This document shows positions 12,877 to 24,814 of a stretch of DNA of 64,000 bases, in pieces (position 1 is the first letter of the stretch; every line of letters starts with the position of its first letter). A program made the translations under genes and the position numbers. Below the pieces are notes generated by a model that did no database searches, was not told the origin of the DNA, and worked only from the letters and a program-made list of their open reading frames with translations. Location: assembly GCA_016801845.1 (NCBI GenBank), contig CM028907.1:24203598-24267597 (forward strand), read 5' to 3'. Source of the DNA: Polydactylus sextarius (Eukaryota > Chordata > Actinopteri > Polynemidae).

Positions 12877-15523
12877 AATCCCCTTGTCAAGTTTCAACCT
12901 GGAGTTTTGTTACATAAAAAAAAAAAGAAAAAAAAAAGAGAAACCTCTGTGAACAAAAACACCTCGTTCTTTCTCAGAGCAGGGTGGGGCCGACATGACT
13001 TATTCCCTCCAGGGTGAAACCAGACGACTGAATCCCAAAATGTTTTGACTTCTAGAGGAAGAGATGAGGGGAGCTGCAGCCCTCCCGTGCCGACCCCAAC
13101 GGGTGCTAACAATCCCCACGGGTCTCTCTTTTTTTGTGTGTGTCAATCTGTCGCTCATTACACACTTCCGTAAGGTTTTTGTTGTTGCAAAAAAAGAGAA
13201 AGAAAAAAATACCTGAAAAGAGGCAGGGTGGCAAATATTGGTCAGTCAGACACTTGAAGCGTCTCCCTCCTCCCTTCGCAAAAAGAGGGAGGCGAAACAA
13301 AGAAAAGAAAAACAAACAGATAATAATAAAGAAAAAGAAACAGCGGCAGATACTATATTTCCCAGAGTATCGGCTATCCCTTCGCCAGGCTCCCAAGGTA
13401 AGGGATACGTAAAAGTACGAGGCACGGAAAGGAGTCATTATTCTGAGAGTGAGGTATAGCACTTGGCCTGTGCCAAGCCGACATATAGTTTATATTTATA
13501 TATATATATTTTTATGTACGTCTATAAATTACATCTTGTTCAGGTAGTTAGGTCTGCGCCATTTTCCGACTGACAAATATTGCTGCCCATCCTGTTGGCT
13601 CGATCCTGAGACATTTACAGTACTGAAGGCTACTGTCGCACGCTCGTGTCAGAGAACGACTCGCGTTTCCGGCACAAGCAGCGCAAAGAAAAGAAAAAAA
13701 AAAAAAAAAAAAAAACGAAACAGAAAAAACTAAACAGTCTGCTACCGAACAGACGACAGATGAATGGGCGGCGCCATCTTCTTCTTCTTGTTTTTTGCAG
13801 GTCACTGATGTGTTTTTTTGTTACGTTTATGAGCTATTTCTTTCAGTTTACTACATTCATGTTGTGAGTATTTGTTAGTATATATGTATAGAAACATATA
13901 TACTGCTCTCTTAAATATTATATCATGTAGCGTGAGGTTTCTTTGAAAACTAGAGTGAGACTCAGTTGAAGGAGGACTTTTCTGGACAGGGGGAGCTGTT
14001 AACCACATGAGTTAAAACAATCAGTAAAATCCAAGAAAATAAAAGTGGGATGAAATAAATAATCCTCAAATGGCATGCACCTCAGTAGATAAGATCAGGC
14101 TGAAAGTGGGACTCAATAATCTGAAATTACTCATGTCTCTCTTTTTTTTTTTTTTAGATTTTTAGCCAAAGTCAAGAAAGAAGTTGAAAGATTTGTGTAA
14201 ATTATACAGAGAATTCAGTTTTAAGTGCTGTTTGGAGTTTATCCATGCAAACCTGTGCAATAAGTGCCAATTACACTATTTCTACATATATATTTTACTT
14301 AAAAAAAAAAAAAAAAACAGATCAGCACAAATCCATGCTTTACATGCATTACATGACACAGGCTAACAGGCAGATTGCCACGATTTGTTTGTTTGTTCTA
14401 GAAAGAGGGGGGCGGGACGAACGTTTATTTTTGTCAAACTTCAATTCGCAACGTGAGCTAGCCCCTTTTTTATTAGTTCATAAGTGCATTAAATGACCAA
14501 CACTGGGGCTTTGATCCTGTTTTAACTATCAGATCAGTGCATTGTCCTTCGCTGGGTCCAACTCGACACACGCAACAACCTTTTTAGACACTTCAAATGC
14601 TCAGCATTGTCAAAGTGTTGGACGCATTTCATGCAGTGACGACCCCTCATTGGTCTGGTATGGGGGGTGGAGCTTTTTCCACACAAACCAGCCAATCGAG
14701 CCGCAGGAGCTACAAAGCTTAAAGAGTGAAAATTAAATTAAGATTGTATGCAACAGGTAGTAAATGAGTCGAATTCTCAGTGATTTGAGCGTCTCAGGAG
14801 CGCCGCAGGATTAAATAAGTCCAATTGAATTGGCCTGACTCCAAAATCAGCCAGAAAAAAAGTGGTGCATGCCATTTTTTTATAAGAGAATGATAACAAA
14901 AAAACAAAACAAAAAAAAACAAAAAACTGATCAAATAAATAAAATATACAATACATTTCAAAAGGAGTGAATCATCGTCATTTCTTCTGAACATAGAGGT
15001 ACAGTTCTCATGTTAAAAATCTCACAGACTGGGTGAGCACCAGGCAGTGTTAGGAGCGAAGAGCAACATTTACCACAGAGCAAAAACAAACATGACAACC
15101 AAAGAAAAAAAAAGCTTTTCGTCATCTTCTTCAATCTTTTCCTGGTGGAAAAACATCAAATCTTTCCATCTGTGTGTCCTCGGAGGGATATTCTTTCCAC
15201 ACCTCTGTCAGAGTTCAGAATTTAGTTTTTCTATCCCAGGTGCTTCGGCAACAAGGGGGAGGAGGGAAACCACAAGACGACACTACACAAAACTGAACTT
15301 GTTCAAGCTGTTAACCTTTTTTTTTTTATCTCTATTCTTTTTTTTTGTGGTTTTTATTTCATGGAGGTAATTGAGAAGAAAAAGAGTTTGGGTCTGAGCT
15401 GCAGCTTTCTAAAAGTCTTTACACACTAAAGCTTTTTTTTTTTTTCTTCCATTTCACTCCTCATTGCTTCCTGCTTCATATCCCTCAAAGAAGAGCTACA
15501 CTACATGCATAACCTCAAACAGA

Positions 15524-15529
15524 TTTATT
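15524..15529 (-). terminator. lcor: Proximal candidate poly(A) signal of lcor
   Basis: AATAAA on the minus strand (TTTATT on plus), about 1.87 kb past the stop codon. No other canonical AATAAA lies between it and the stop. The sequence just beyond on the minus strand (GTTTGAGGTTATGCATGTAG) is G/T-rich, as expected for a downstream element. Confidence 0.4.
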
Positions 15530-17391
15530 TCTCTCTTGTTTTTTTCTCTTGCTTTTGAAAAAGTGCTATTTTGGAAAGTTCAGCGCCATAAGTCCGATCC
15601 CTAAAACCCGACGTCTTGTGTTCTCTGTTCTTTCTTGTGATTCGTTAGCAGGTCTTATCTGCTACTGCGCCGACATATTTACCCACAAGCCTTAGTGAGA
15701 GGCGTGTCCTGTCCTCCTGTCTGTCTACTATAGGTCCAAGAGGAAATTACCATATGTGAACCCCACATAGTCTGTCTCAGTTACCCTGAGTTAAAAATGA
15801 GGAGAAAAAGAAATTACCCAGAATCACGGATTGGCTTTTATATAATCAGTCATAATAACTTATAATATATTAAAATCTGCCTTTCCCTCACCTCTATCAA
15901 CTACCCCTCCCCACTGCATATTGCCCACCCACCACCCTAAATGAATACCCCTCTATAAATGCACATTGTTGTAGTAAACTGCCTCTAAAACTGTCTTTGA
16001 CATTCGAGGGAGAAGAATTTCTTTTAAAACTTGTCAGCTAAGCTTCCTCTGCTTAGTTTGATTAGAAAAGGAAAAGAAAAAACACCAGAAATGTATTGTT
16101 GTTTGCTAAGGCTAGCTAAAACTCATTGGTTTAGGCTAGCTAAAGCCTTATGTAGGAGCTAGATAATCAACTGGATAGAAGCAGAGTTTCACATTCTGAT
16201 CCTAAAAAGCCTTCATCGGGTAAAGATCTCCATGAAGGGGCGAGCTCACTTCAGTTGGCATTTGGAGGGCAACCTGAAGGTGAATCTGGCCTTCCAGGAT
16301 CAGCAGTGAGACACTGAAGGAGGTTCATGAGGTAGCATCCCGCCTTAAAAAACAGCTGATCCATCATCAGATTACCTCTCAACTTGTCCATTGGTTAAAG
16401 AGCCTTTCCAGATCTGATTATGGATCAGCACATGCCAGGCGATTTGCACCTCTAACCTGTTGTGAGGTTGTGTTTGGGCTTCAGAGACAGACCATAATAA
16501 GTGCATGATGCGAGGGCAACAATGCCGAGGTAACCTGGTCTGTAAGCGCCAGACCCAAAGTGTAGTGCAAAAGAAAGCAAAACAAATCAAAACGAAAAGA
16601 TAGAGGAAAAGAAGTCAATTATAGAAGTCAGTAGTGTCCACGAAACTCACAAACATGCATCCCTGAATGACTTTTGTGTGTCTTTTCTCGTTCAAAAAGG
16701 ACGGGTTAATGTTGCTTTCATCTACACGGAGATAAGCAGGATATTCTTTAGAAGGAAAGAAAAGTTTGCAGTTAAAGCGTCATGGCTACCTGGCAATAAG
16801 AGAATGGGTTTTGATTCAGAACCCTGGTGAGGAATATCAGCGGTATGATTAAACCTTGCAGTTGGCTTCAAATGAAATAGACAGTTCACTTACCAATTTT
16901 CAGCTAGTAATCCATGAGAGAGGGGAGTGGTAAAGGGACTAATTTGTGAGTTTTTTTTTCAGTGACTTAATTTTCAACCTTCCCCTCATTTTCTCCCCAA
17001 ATTGGAATGGTCCAAAGCCCAAACTGCATTGTATAAGCAGCCATGGTTCAGTGTGTCAAGTTCAAGAAGGGCGATTGGGTTTTTTGGGTTAGGGATTATC
17101 AGCATGCTTAAGGAAATTTCATCAATTGTCATTTAACTAATGTCTTTAACTGCATTTGTTAAGCCCCTGTATATAAAAGCTAAACAAATGCTCGCACAGC
17201 GTCGTTCAAGTGACGCTTGTTTAAAAACCATCCGATTGGTTGTTTCTCTCCAGTTTGTTTTAAGAATCCTCCTCATATTATCCCTGCGTTTGTGCTCACC
17301 CAGATACTGCAAAGTAAATTGGCACAAATAAAGCCCCATCCGTTTTCAAATTACTTAAGTCATTTGACTGAGGTTTACATGTGTAAGTCGT

Positions 17392-18529
17392 TTAGTCGAT
17401 TGGTTTGAAATTGTCATCAATCTCTTCTTTTACATTGTCCTTGAGCTCTGCAGCTGCGAGCGGCGGCCCGTCGTCTCGTGGCGTTGAGGTGGGTGTGTTC
17501 TCCGATTCAGTGGGAAAATCCTGACCTCCTGCTTCCATCTTCATCATCAATTTGAGCTTCTTCTTTGGGGGGTTCTTCAGGGTTCCCATGCGCTCCTTGA
17601 CCTTGTACTCCAGGGTGCTGTGCGGGATGCCGTACATGCTCTGAGCCTTAGACACGCTCATCTTCCCGCTCATCACTACTGTTATGGCCTCCTCCAGGAT
17701 CTCGCTGTTGTACTGGCGATAACGGCCCCTCTTCTTTCGAGGCTGCTTGGAGCTTGGATCCCCTTCCACATCGGAGGTGGAGTACGCTGTTCCAGAAATG
17801 GAGTGCTCCAAGTCAGAGCTCCAGTAGTCAGCTGCCCCGTCCAGCAGGCTTCCTCCCCGGCGGTTCTGTTTAGGCAGGATGGCTCTCAGTTTCCGGCTCA
17901 GCGTGTTCTCCCCATGGCCACCACCTCCGACCCCCATGGCGCCGTAGCTGTACAGCTCGGAGGCATGGGAGTCCCAGGAGAGATCCATGCCCCGAACTTG
18001 GGGGATCTTTAGGTCAACAGGAGGTGAGTGGCCCTGGTCTCTCTTGGCCTCATTGTGGTGATGTTGAACCTTGGAGAGCTGATTGTGGTGGTGATGGAGA
18101 GAACTCTTGATGGAGAAGGCGCCATGGTGGTTGTGGTGGTGATTCTCCAGAAAAGTAGGCAGGTCTTTGAGGTCACTGAGGGCCCCGCTCAGAGCTCCAC
18201 TAGCCTGTTTTAGCTTCAACAAGCTGTCAAGATGGGCCTTGCTTCCCCAGAAAGAGGAAGAGCCCTTGAGGCCAAGTAAGGACTGGGACTGCCCATGACT
18301 GAGCAAGCCAGCTGACTCTAGATTAGCCAATGAAAGAGCAGCAGGCTGGCTTAGGAGGCGGTGCTTCTGGCTGAGGAGCTCTTCCTTGATGCGCAGTGAG
18401 CGGGCCAGTGGAGGTTTGAAGGAGTTAGAGCTGACGTAGTTCTCCCTCAGTCCATCATGCAAGCTTTTCTGCAGCAGGCCATCATCGTCATCCCCCTCTG
18501 ACAGGGTGTTTTCTGCTCTGAGGGAATGT
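17392..18529 (-). CDS. lcor: lcor terminal coding exon F, HTH-psq domain and stop
   Basis: The acceptor is TTTTTCCTCCACCCAG. The first base completes a Gly codon, and the frame then runs to TAA at 17394-17392. Numbered from the short-isoform Met, residues 212-223 ([12 protein letters not shown]) match a conserved LCOR segment. Residues 303-342 are His-rich. Residues 343-360 ([18 protein letters not shown]) are strongly conserved in LCOR. Residues 438-446 (PRKKRGRYR) form the basic nuclear-localisation stretch. Residues about 447-502 are the Pipsqueak-type helix-turn-helix, with the recognition part [20 protein letters not shown] and a lysine-rich end (PPKKKLKL). Residues 541-544 (VKEE) fit the sumoylation consensus. 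The tail after the HTH is longer and more acidic than in human LCOR. Confidence 0.96.
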
Positions 18530-21500
18530 CTGGGTGGAGGAAAAAAACAAGAGGATTTATGATCAGTGACAAAAACCCATTGGATCCCTAAAGTCATAAA
18601 TGACTATATGGACTTGTGAGTAAATCCTTACAATCCAAACCTGAGAAATATCTTGAGCATCACTGGAAGTAGGTATATTTAAACAAAAACTACTGATACA
18701 GTAGTATTTTCAAATCCACATATATACTTGGATCATGAACCTTTCCACCAACTAAATCTAAATAATGACCAAGGCTTTTTCATGAGGAAGTTGTAGATGC
18801 TGGCACCTTTCCACCATTTTCAGCTTTCAGATGAAATTAGTAGGCCCAGTCTGTAGATGACCTATTAATAGAAATTGAATATAGTAATAATGATGATTAC
18901 CACTGAATGAACTCTTTATATCTTAATATCTATATCTAGGCTTTTTTCGATGGAGTCCGCCATGTTGCACCTCCATTTTTCTGCAGTAGCCCACAAAAGA
19001 CGAAACCAAACACTGTCGTCGACAGCCTAAAATTATGTTTGTGTTATATTAATGTTTGTGACGTGTTTGTACTATAATAAACAAAACATGTTACTTCTAA
19101 AATCCAGTTGTTAATCTGATCCCAAGTTCAAAACACATTCCCACCACAAAGATAACACAATAATGGGGCAAGTCTTTATGTGTGCATTTTCTACGTCTTT
19201 TTTTCAGTTGTTGCTTCTATTTTAAATTGAGTTTCTTAAACAGAACCACATTAATGAATTTACAGCTTAATGCATTTTCCAGGCTACAGTTACTCGTCCA
19301 CAAGCTTCCTCCATTTCTGTGTTTCAAACTGCTGAAAACCATCTGCTGTTGCTCAAACATACACTTACATGCAAAGTGCCTCCACTTGAACTACTGCAGC
19401 CAGTGTTCCTACAGCAAAGTAACTATAGCAACAGAGGAAAGGCTCCTAAAGAGGAGAAGACGTTCCCTTAGGTTCATAATAATAACAGGAAATAGCTCTA
19501 CAAGTCAGCGGATGGCGAGCAAAAGGGGGTTGGGGTGTGGAGGGACTTGAGGGAACTACAGTGGCTACAGTGCAACTGCAACTGTGCTATGTGGGGAGTC
19601 CACAGCAGGAGCTTTAAGACAGATTATCACAGTGGGTGGCCTTGGACTCCTTGAAAACAACACAGGGTTAACGAGAAGCTTTGGAGGCTCTAATAGAGCG
19701 TTCTGTTGCAATAGACGTGCTGTCATCAGGGGAAGGCTGTGCCAGACGGTGGATCTGAGGATCCAATGTGAGGCTATGTTTGTGGGAAAAGCAAAAAGGG
19801 CAAAGAAATACACACAACAGAGGACTAAGACTCTTCCTTTACAAGCCCTCACAAAGGGGCTTCATCACCTAGATGACATTTAGTTTTTGAAAATATATGT
19901 TTTAAACTTCCTCAAACCACTGCAACAGTGTTTCAGGTGTGCATGTTTTTTTTTAATCAGGGGAGAATTCTAAATGACAGGCCAGTAACATCTGAGACAC
20001 CCTCTAACCTGCTGTCAGCTCTGGGGATTGTTTGGCTGTCAAAGATGAGTTGGTGTTAGTGGGGGTGAAACAGCAAATTTCACCTCCTCCTGCAGTAAAT
20101 AATACATGACCTGATCATTAGAAACTCACAGCGAAGCTCAGGGCCTTTGGTCCTTTGGGGCATTGGGAACCCCGGGCAGGAAAGTGAGTCATGTCCTGAA
20201 GGGTTTCTGGTGTTGTTTCTAACATCTGTTGAAGTCCTTATTGTAGAAATACTTCAACATGCCAAGATTTACTTCTTCATTGTATGAAAGTAAATTTAAA
20301 CCTTGTAAGTTTTTTTTTTGTCTACTCAACACCTGTCTACAAATTGACCTCATTAAATGCTGACTTCTATTTCCGTGGAAACTCTTGCTGGCTTGGAATC
20401 ATCAATAGTGACGGCAACATGCTTGATTTGGTGAAAACAAACATGCAAGGCCGTAAAACAAAAAGAGGTATGCCACTCTCCTATCACCTTTACAAAACCT
20501 GCTCAACTGATACGACATGACAATAATGTTGATCATGATGATACGACAAGTCTGACAATGGTTCAGACTTGACTTTACTCATGCTCATTCAAGCCAGCAA
20601 CACAGATGATCAACCAAGAAAGCCAGAGTCTCCAAACCATTTTTGGAGGAATATAAGCTAAACTGAGGGATGTGGCCAGAACACAGGTGAATGTTAAACC
20701 AGGAAACCGTCTGTTAACTGTGTTGGAACCTAAGCAAATGTCAGAGTAAATGCTAAAACGCTAAAAGTGAAGCCCAAAGACCAACAGTAGTTGCCTCATT
20801 GATCATTTCCTGTTGGTTTGGTTTTAATCCAGAACTGATGTGGTCAGCACTTTGTCTAGTAGATCTGTGTCCAAGCAGCTTTCACTCTGAAGAACCACTC
20901 AAGCACTGCTCCTTTGAGATACTTGTTAACTGTAACGTAATGTGAAGGCAACACTGCACAGTTCTTTTCAGAAAGCAGTTGGAGGTGTATTCACTGATGG
21001 ATCAAAGGGATGGCGCACACATGGTGGGCGCTATGTTTTCCATGCCCACATCCTCCATTGCTGCTGCCTCACCGTGCCTTGCGTTTCGTGGGGCTGCACT
21101 GTGTATCGAACGTCTCCTAATCCATTGTTGACCTACAGATCAAAAGTATTCCTGGAAATGGCAACCTCGATTAGCAGTGATTGTTTATTCCCTCTTGATA
21201 CAAGAAGCAAGTATGATGACTACTGATTCAAACATGACTTCAAGGCAGAGTACACGTTCATCAATAAATGATCAGGCTGTGAAGCTGAGCATCGTCAATA
21301 AAGGTGCTGCTACAGAGAGTAAACAGGAGAGGCAGTCAAAGCCTCCATCATATGTCTGACATGCACTGCTGTTGAACTCTCAATGTGGGGAGGGGTTGGG
21401 GGTGGATGAGAACAGGGTCTGAGTTATAAATACCTGTACGAGTGCGTTGTCAACAACCTTGCCATGGGACTGATGGTAGCTTAGGTATTGACCATCTAAG

Positions 21501-23191
21501 CAAAACCAATATGTGAGAGATGAAAAGTGGGAGGTATTGGCAGGACTCACTTGAAGACAACCAACGTTTGGGGAGGTGGGGAGTCGAAGTATGCGCCCCC
21601 AAAATGTAGAAAGATAGACTGAGGGCATGGTCCTGTCAAGACCTGCAGACCTGCGGTATGCTGTTCCCACAGTCAATTCTCTGAGTCAACGACCAACCGG
21701 TTTCTAATTTTTCTTTGATTTCTGAAACTTTACTGATGTAAACAACATATTGTTGGAGTGACAGATGTACCGTGGACCATGGATAACGTACTGAACAATG
21801 GTGAGACAAAAGAGGAAAGAAAACAATCAGAGTGCCTATGGGAGATGAGCTGCACATCTGATAAGCATCAATATGTGGAACAGCTTTTGTGTTTTTTCTG
21901 GATACAACTAAACTACATGAGCTAATATCCACAGCTTGAGAAACACAGTATTTTCCACTGAAGCCTGAGCAGAGCACTTTTATGAAATGGTATGGTAGTT
22001 AAACTAGCTCCCAGTGGTACTGCTACGCAGCAGCAGATTCACTATTTGGCTCATTTTTGCTTCATGCATCTTTTATGAAACTGTTCAAGGATATTACTGA
22101 TACGTTTGCATCTTTTTCTTTTGATTCACCACATTTGCTTACAAGTCTTAATAAGTTTTGCTTACAAAACTGCTCTGAGATGCTGGTGCAGTGACGCATT
22201 CCGGTGCTATAGGAGAACACCAGACCTTGGTGTACAAGCAGAGAAACATATGACTGAAATTTCACATGAAAATACTCTGCAGTCGCTCTGTCATTAAGTT
22301 TTAACTTTACATGAGCTAAACCACAAGTCTGATTGGTAGATTAAGCAAAACAGAACAAATCACAACTTCCTGTTCCTGACTTCAAAATAAAAGTGTAAAC
22401 AGGAGCCAGAGATTTGCGTGTTGGGCCTCCAGCTGAAGTGACTTTGTGTCCATGGCAACCATATGCACAGCTGATTATGTGATCATATGACTTCAGCTAA
22501 ACCTGTGGGAAGAATCGTGATTTGAGACAAAAAGATTGGAAAGTCCCACTGGGAAAAGGGCAACATGTTCAGTCTAAAGCCACAACAATGAAAGACACCA
22601 TGCCAACTTTTAAATGGTTTTCTGAGGTATTGAGAAGGAAAAAGGGTGTCAGAATATTTATAATTCAGGTGCCTTCAGATCCTATAATTAAAAGACCATC
22701 AACCTCAGAAAACCTGTGTCTTAAGTTATACCCTCTCTCGAGCTAACTCAACTGTTTGACAATTTTATGATCTCATCCTTGTTCGTGTGTCTGTAAAAAC
22801 ACCTGACTGACTGATTTATCAGCTGGGTACTGATCTGGACCAGAAAGAGAATGTGACATCATCACCTCAGACGAAATCCTCATGCAATACTTTTGTGCTG
22901 TCTGGCAGGAGGGAGGGGGAGCGAGGGGATGGTGGTAGTGGTGCAATGATCGCTTTAACCTCTGTGGTGTTATTTTATTATCCAACACATGACTGCGCTG
23001 CTCTGCTAACAATGGTCAGTCTTGATTAATCCTGTTGTCTTACCCTTTGACCCCAGGCGTGGTGGAGAAGCCAGAGAAGGTTTTGAGGCCATCAGAACTG
23101 TGATTCTTCTTGGTGGAGAGGTCCAGGACGCCATCTGAGAAACAAGACGAAGAGGAGAAAGAAAATATTTCACCCTGGTGAGATTAGATCC

Positions 23192-23251
<60 letters not shown>

Positions 23252-24732
23252 AAAAAAACACATAAAATCAGTTCACAAACATCACATGCTCCCTACCAAC
23301 ACTGTTGAGTTTAACATTATCCCCTGAGGCATGTTGCTCTGAATTTCTTCAAAATTTCCCTTGAAGACAGACATGTATTCCATATGTCCATGACTTTATA
23401 AATAAAGAAATCTATTTTTTTTTTAGTTGTGATAAACACATATACAGTTGGGGCGATGACATGGAAATCTGTGAATTTGCGACATAAACACGTCAGAGAT
23501 GCAGTAGGACCACCAGGTCAGTTCTTAACATCTAGATCTGGACCTGTTACAGGATTCTAGCTCAAATACTCCAGAAACAGACAATAGCAGGTTTAAAATA
23601 ACTGGAGTTGATAAGGTAAAGTACATAGAGTAGTGAGAATGACATTAGTGGTCCAATAATAAGAATGACAAGAAATGATCAAATACAAGACATAATGTAA
23701 TGTGTACGTGAAAAAAATACTAATAGTCATCTATTAGAATCACTACAAGAAACTAAAGGCCACTGGCAACATGTTCATTTTGAATTTTCTTTTACAATCC
23801 AACATTTAATTAAAAGCAGCAATCAAATCAGTGGACACTTTTTTATTTATATTAATATTATTTTTCCTCTGATTATATTTTCAGACCTTTTTTTTTTTTT
23901 ATTTGATTTTTTCCAGCTGATTTTTAACTCATTCATCTTCTGCTGTCTCTGGTTGTCTGATTTTTTTCTGATAACACATGGTTAATTGTCTGAATATGCA
24001 ACAACAACAACGACACTGGATTGCAATCAAGATATGATTAACCTGAGTGGCAGCAGCGTTACTGCAGCAACCACATCCCACCAAACAACAATCTCCATTG
24101 TTTCCAATGAATGGAAGAAAAAAAAGGGAAACAAGAGAAACATGTTTCACATCATGTAGTGTTTGTCTCAGTCTTTGTATCAGATGTTTCTCACACACGA
24201 TCGTTCACCACATAAACATCTGTAACAATTTATATCAACAAAGAGATGTTTTGTGTTGTGCACTTTATTAATGAAATCATCCTTTTGTATGTATGTATTT
24301 CTGCAGTTTGGTGACAAAAAAGGAAAAAAAAAAGACTTTAGATATTAGCTGTTATTCATGACAGTTGGAAGTCTGGGAAATATGGCGACATGCTGAGTGT
24401 GAAGTCTCAGTTTATCTGCAAATATGTTTGTCAGGGAAACACACACATAGGAAATATCTACCATCATGCGTGGGTAATGACTTTAAACTGAGGTGATCTT
24501 AGAACAAAAAAAAAAATTTGATTACTTTGGAAGAAACTTTGTAAAAACAAAACAGATCTAACTCATTAACATTAAGGCCCCCGATTGAATTAATTTGAAT
24601 TTTTACAGGTAAAATATTTGTGTCAGACCAAAATAAAACCACTGTCAATTCTGTTCATAAAACCAATTTTTTCACAGCAAAAACTGAACTAAAACTAAAT
24701 AAAAAGTGACCTTTATAACAATGACAATAAAG

Positions 24733-24814
<82 letters not shown>

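Larger units (their letters stand above)
3341..17391 (-). other. lcor: Candidate long lcor 3' UTR and downstream sequence, no ORF
   Basis: This 14-kb stretch directly follows the lcor stop codon on the minus strand. No frame resembles a known protein. It has many A and T homopolymers and simple repeats mixed with ordinary-complexity sequence, as is common in long vertebrate 3' UTRs. The first canonical AATAAA on the minus strand after the stop is at 15529-15524, which would give a 3' UTR of about 1.9 kb. A pair of AATAAA signals at 3369-3364 and 3351-3346 with T/G-rich sequence beyond marks a possible distal end. No second gene is visible in between. The full-length UTR reading is inference; part or all of it may be intergenic. 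Confidence 0.35.
18530..23043 (-). other. lcor: lcor intron between exons E and F
   Basis: The 4.5-kb intron has donor GTAAGA and acceptor CCACCCAG. It contains a relic of a dispersed repeat (18938-19060) and a copy of another dispersed repeat (22340-22515). Otherwise it is unremarkable AT-rich sequence. No further exon or ORF of note was seen. Confidence 0.85.

Noticed and set aside
17620..18012. 130-codon open frame on plus opposite the lcor terminal exon
   Set aside because: It is the antisense shadow of exon F; its translation has no family resemblance, while the minus frame is clearly LCOR.
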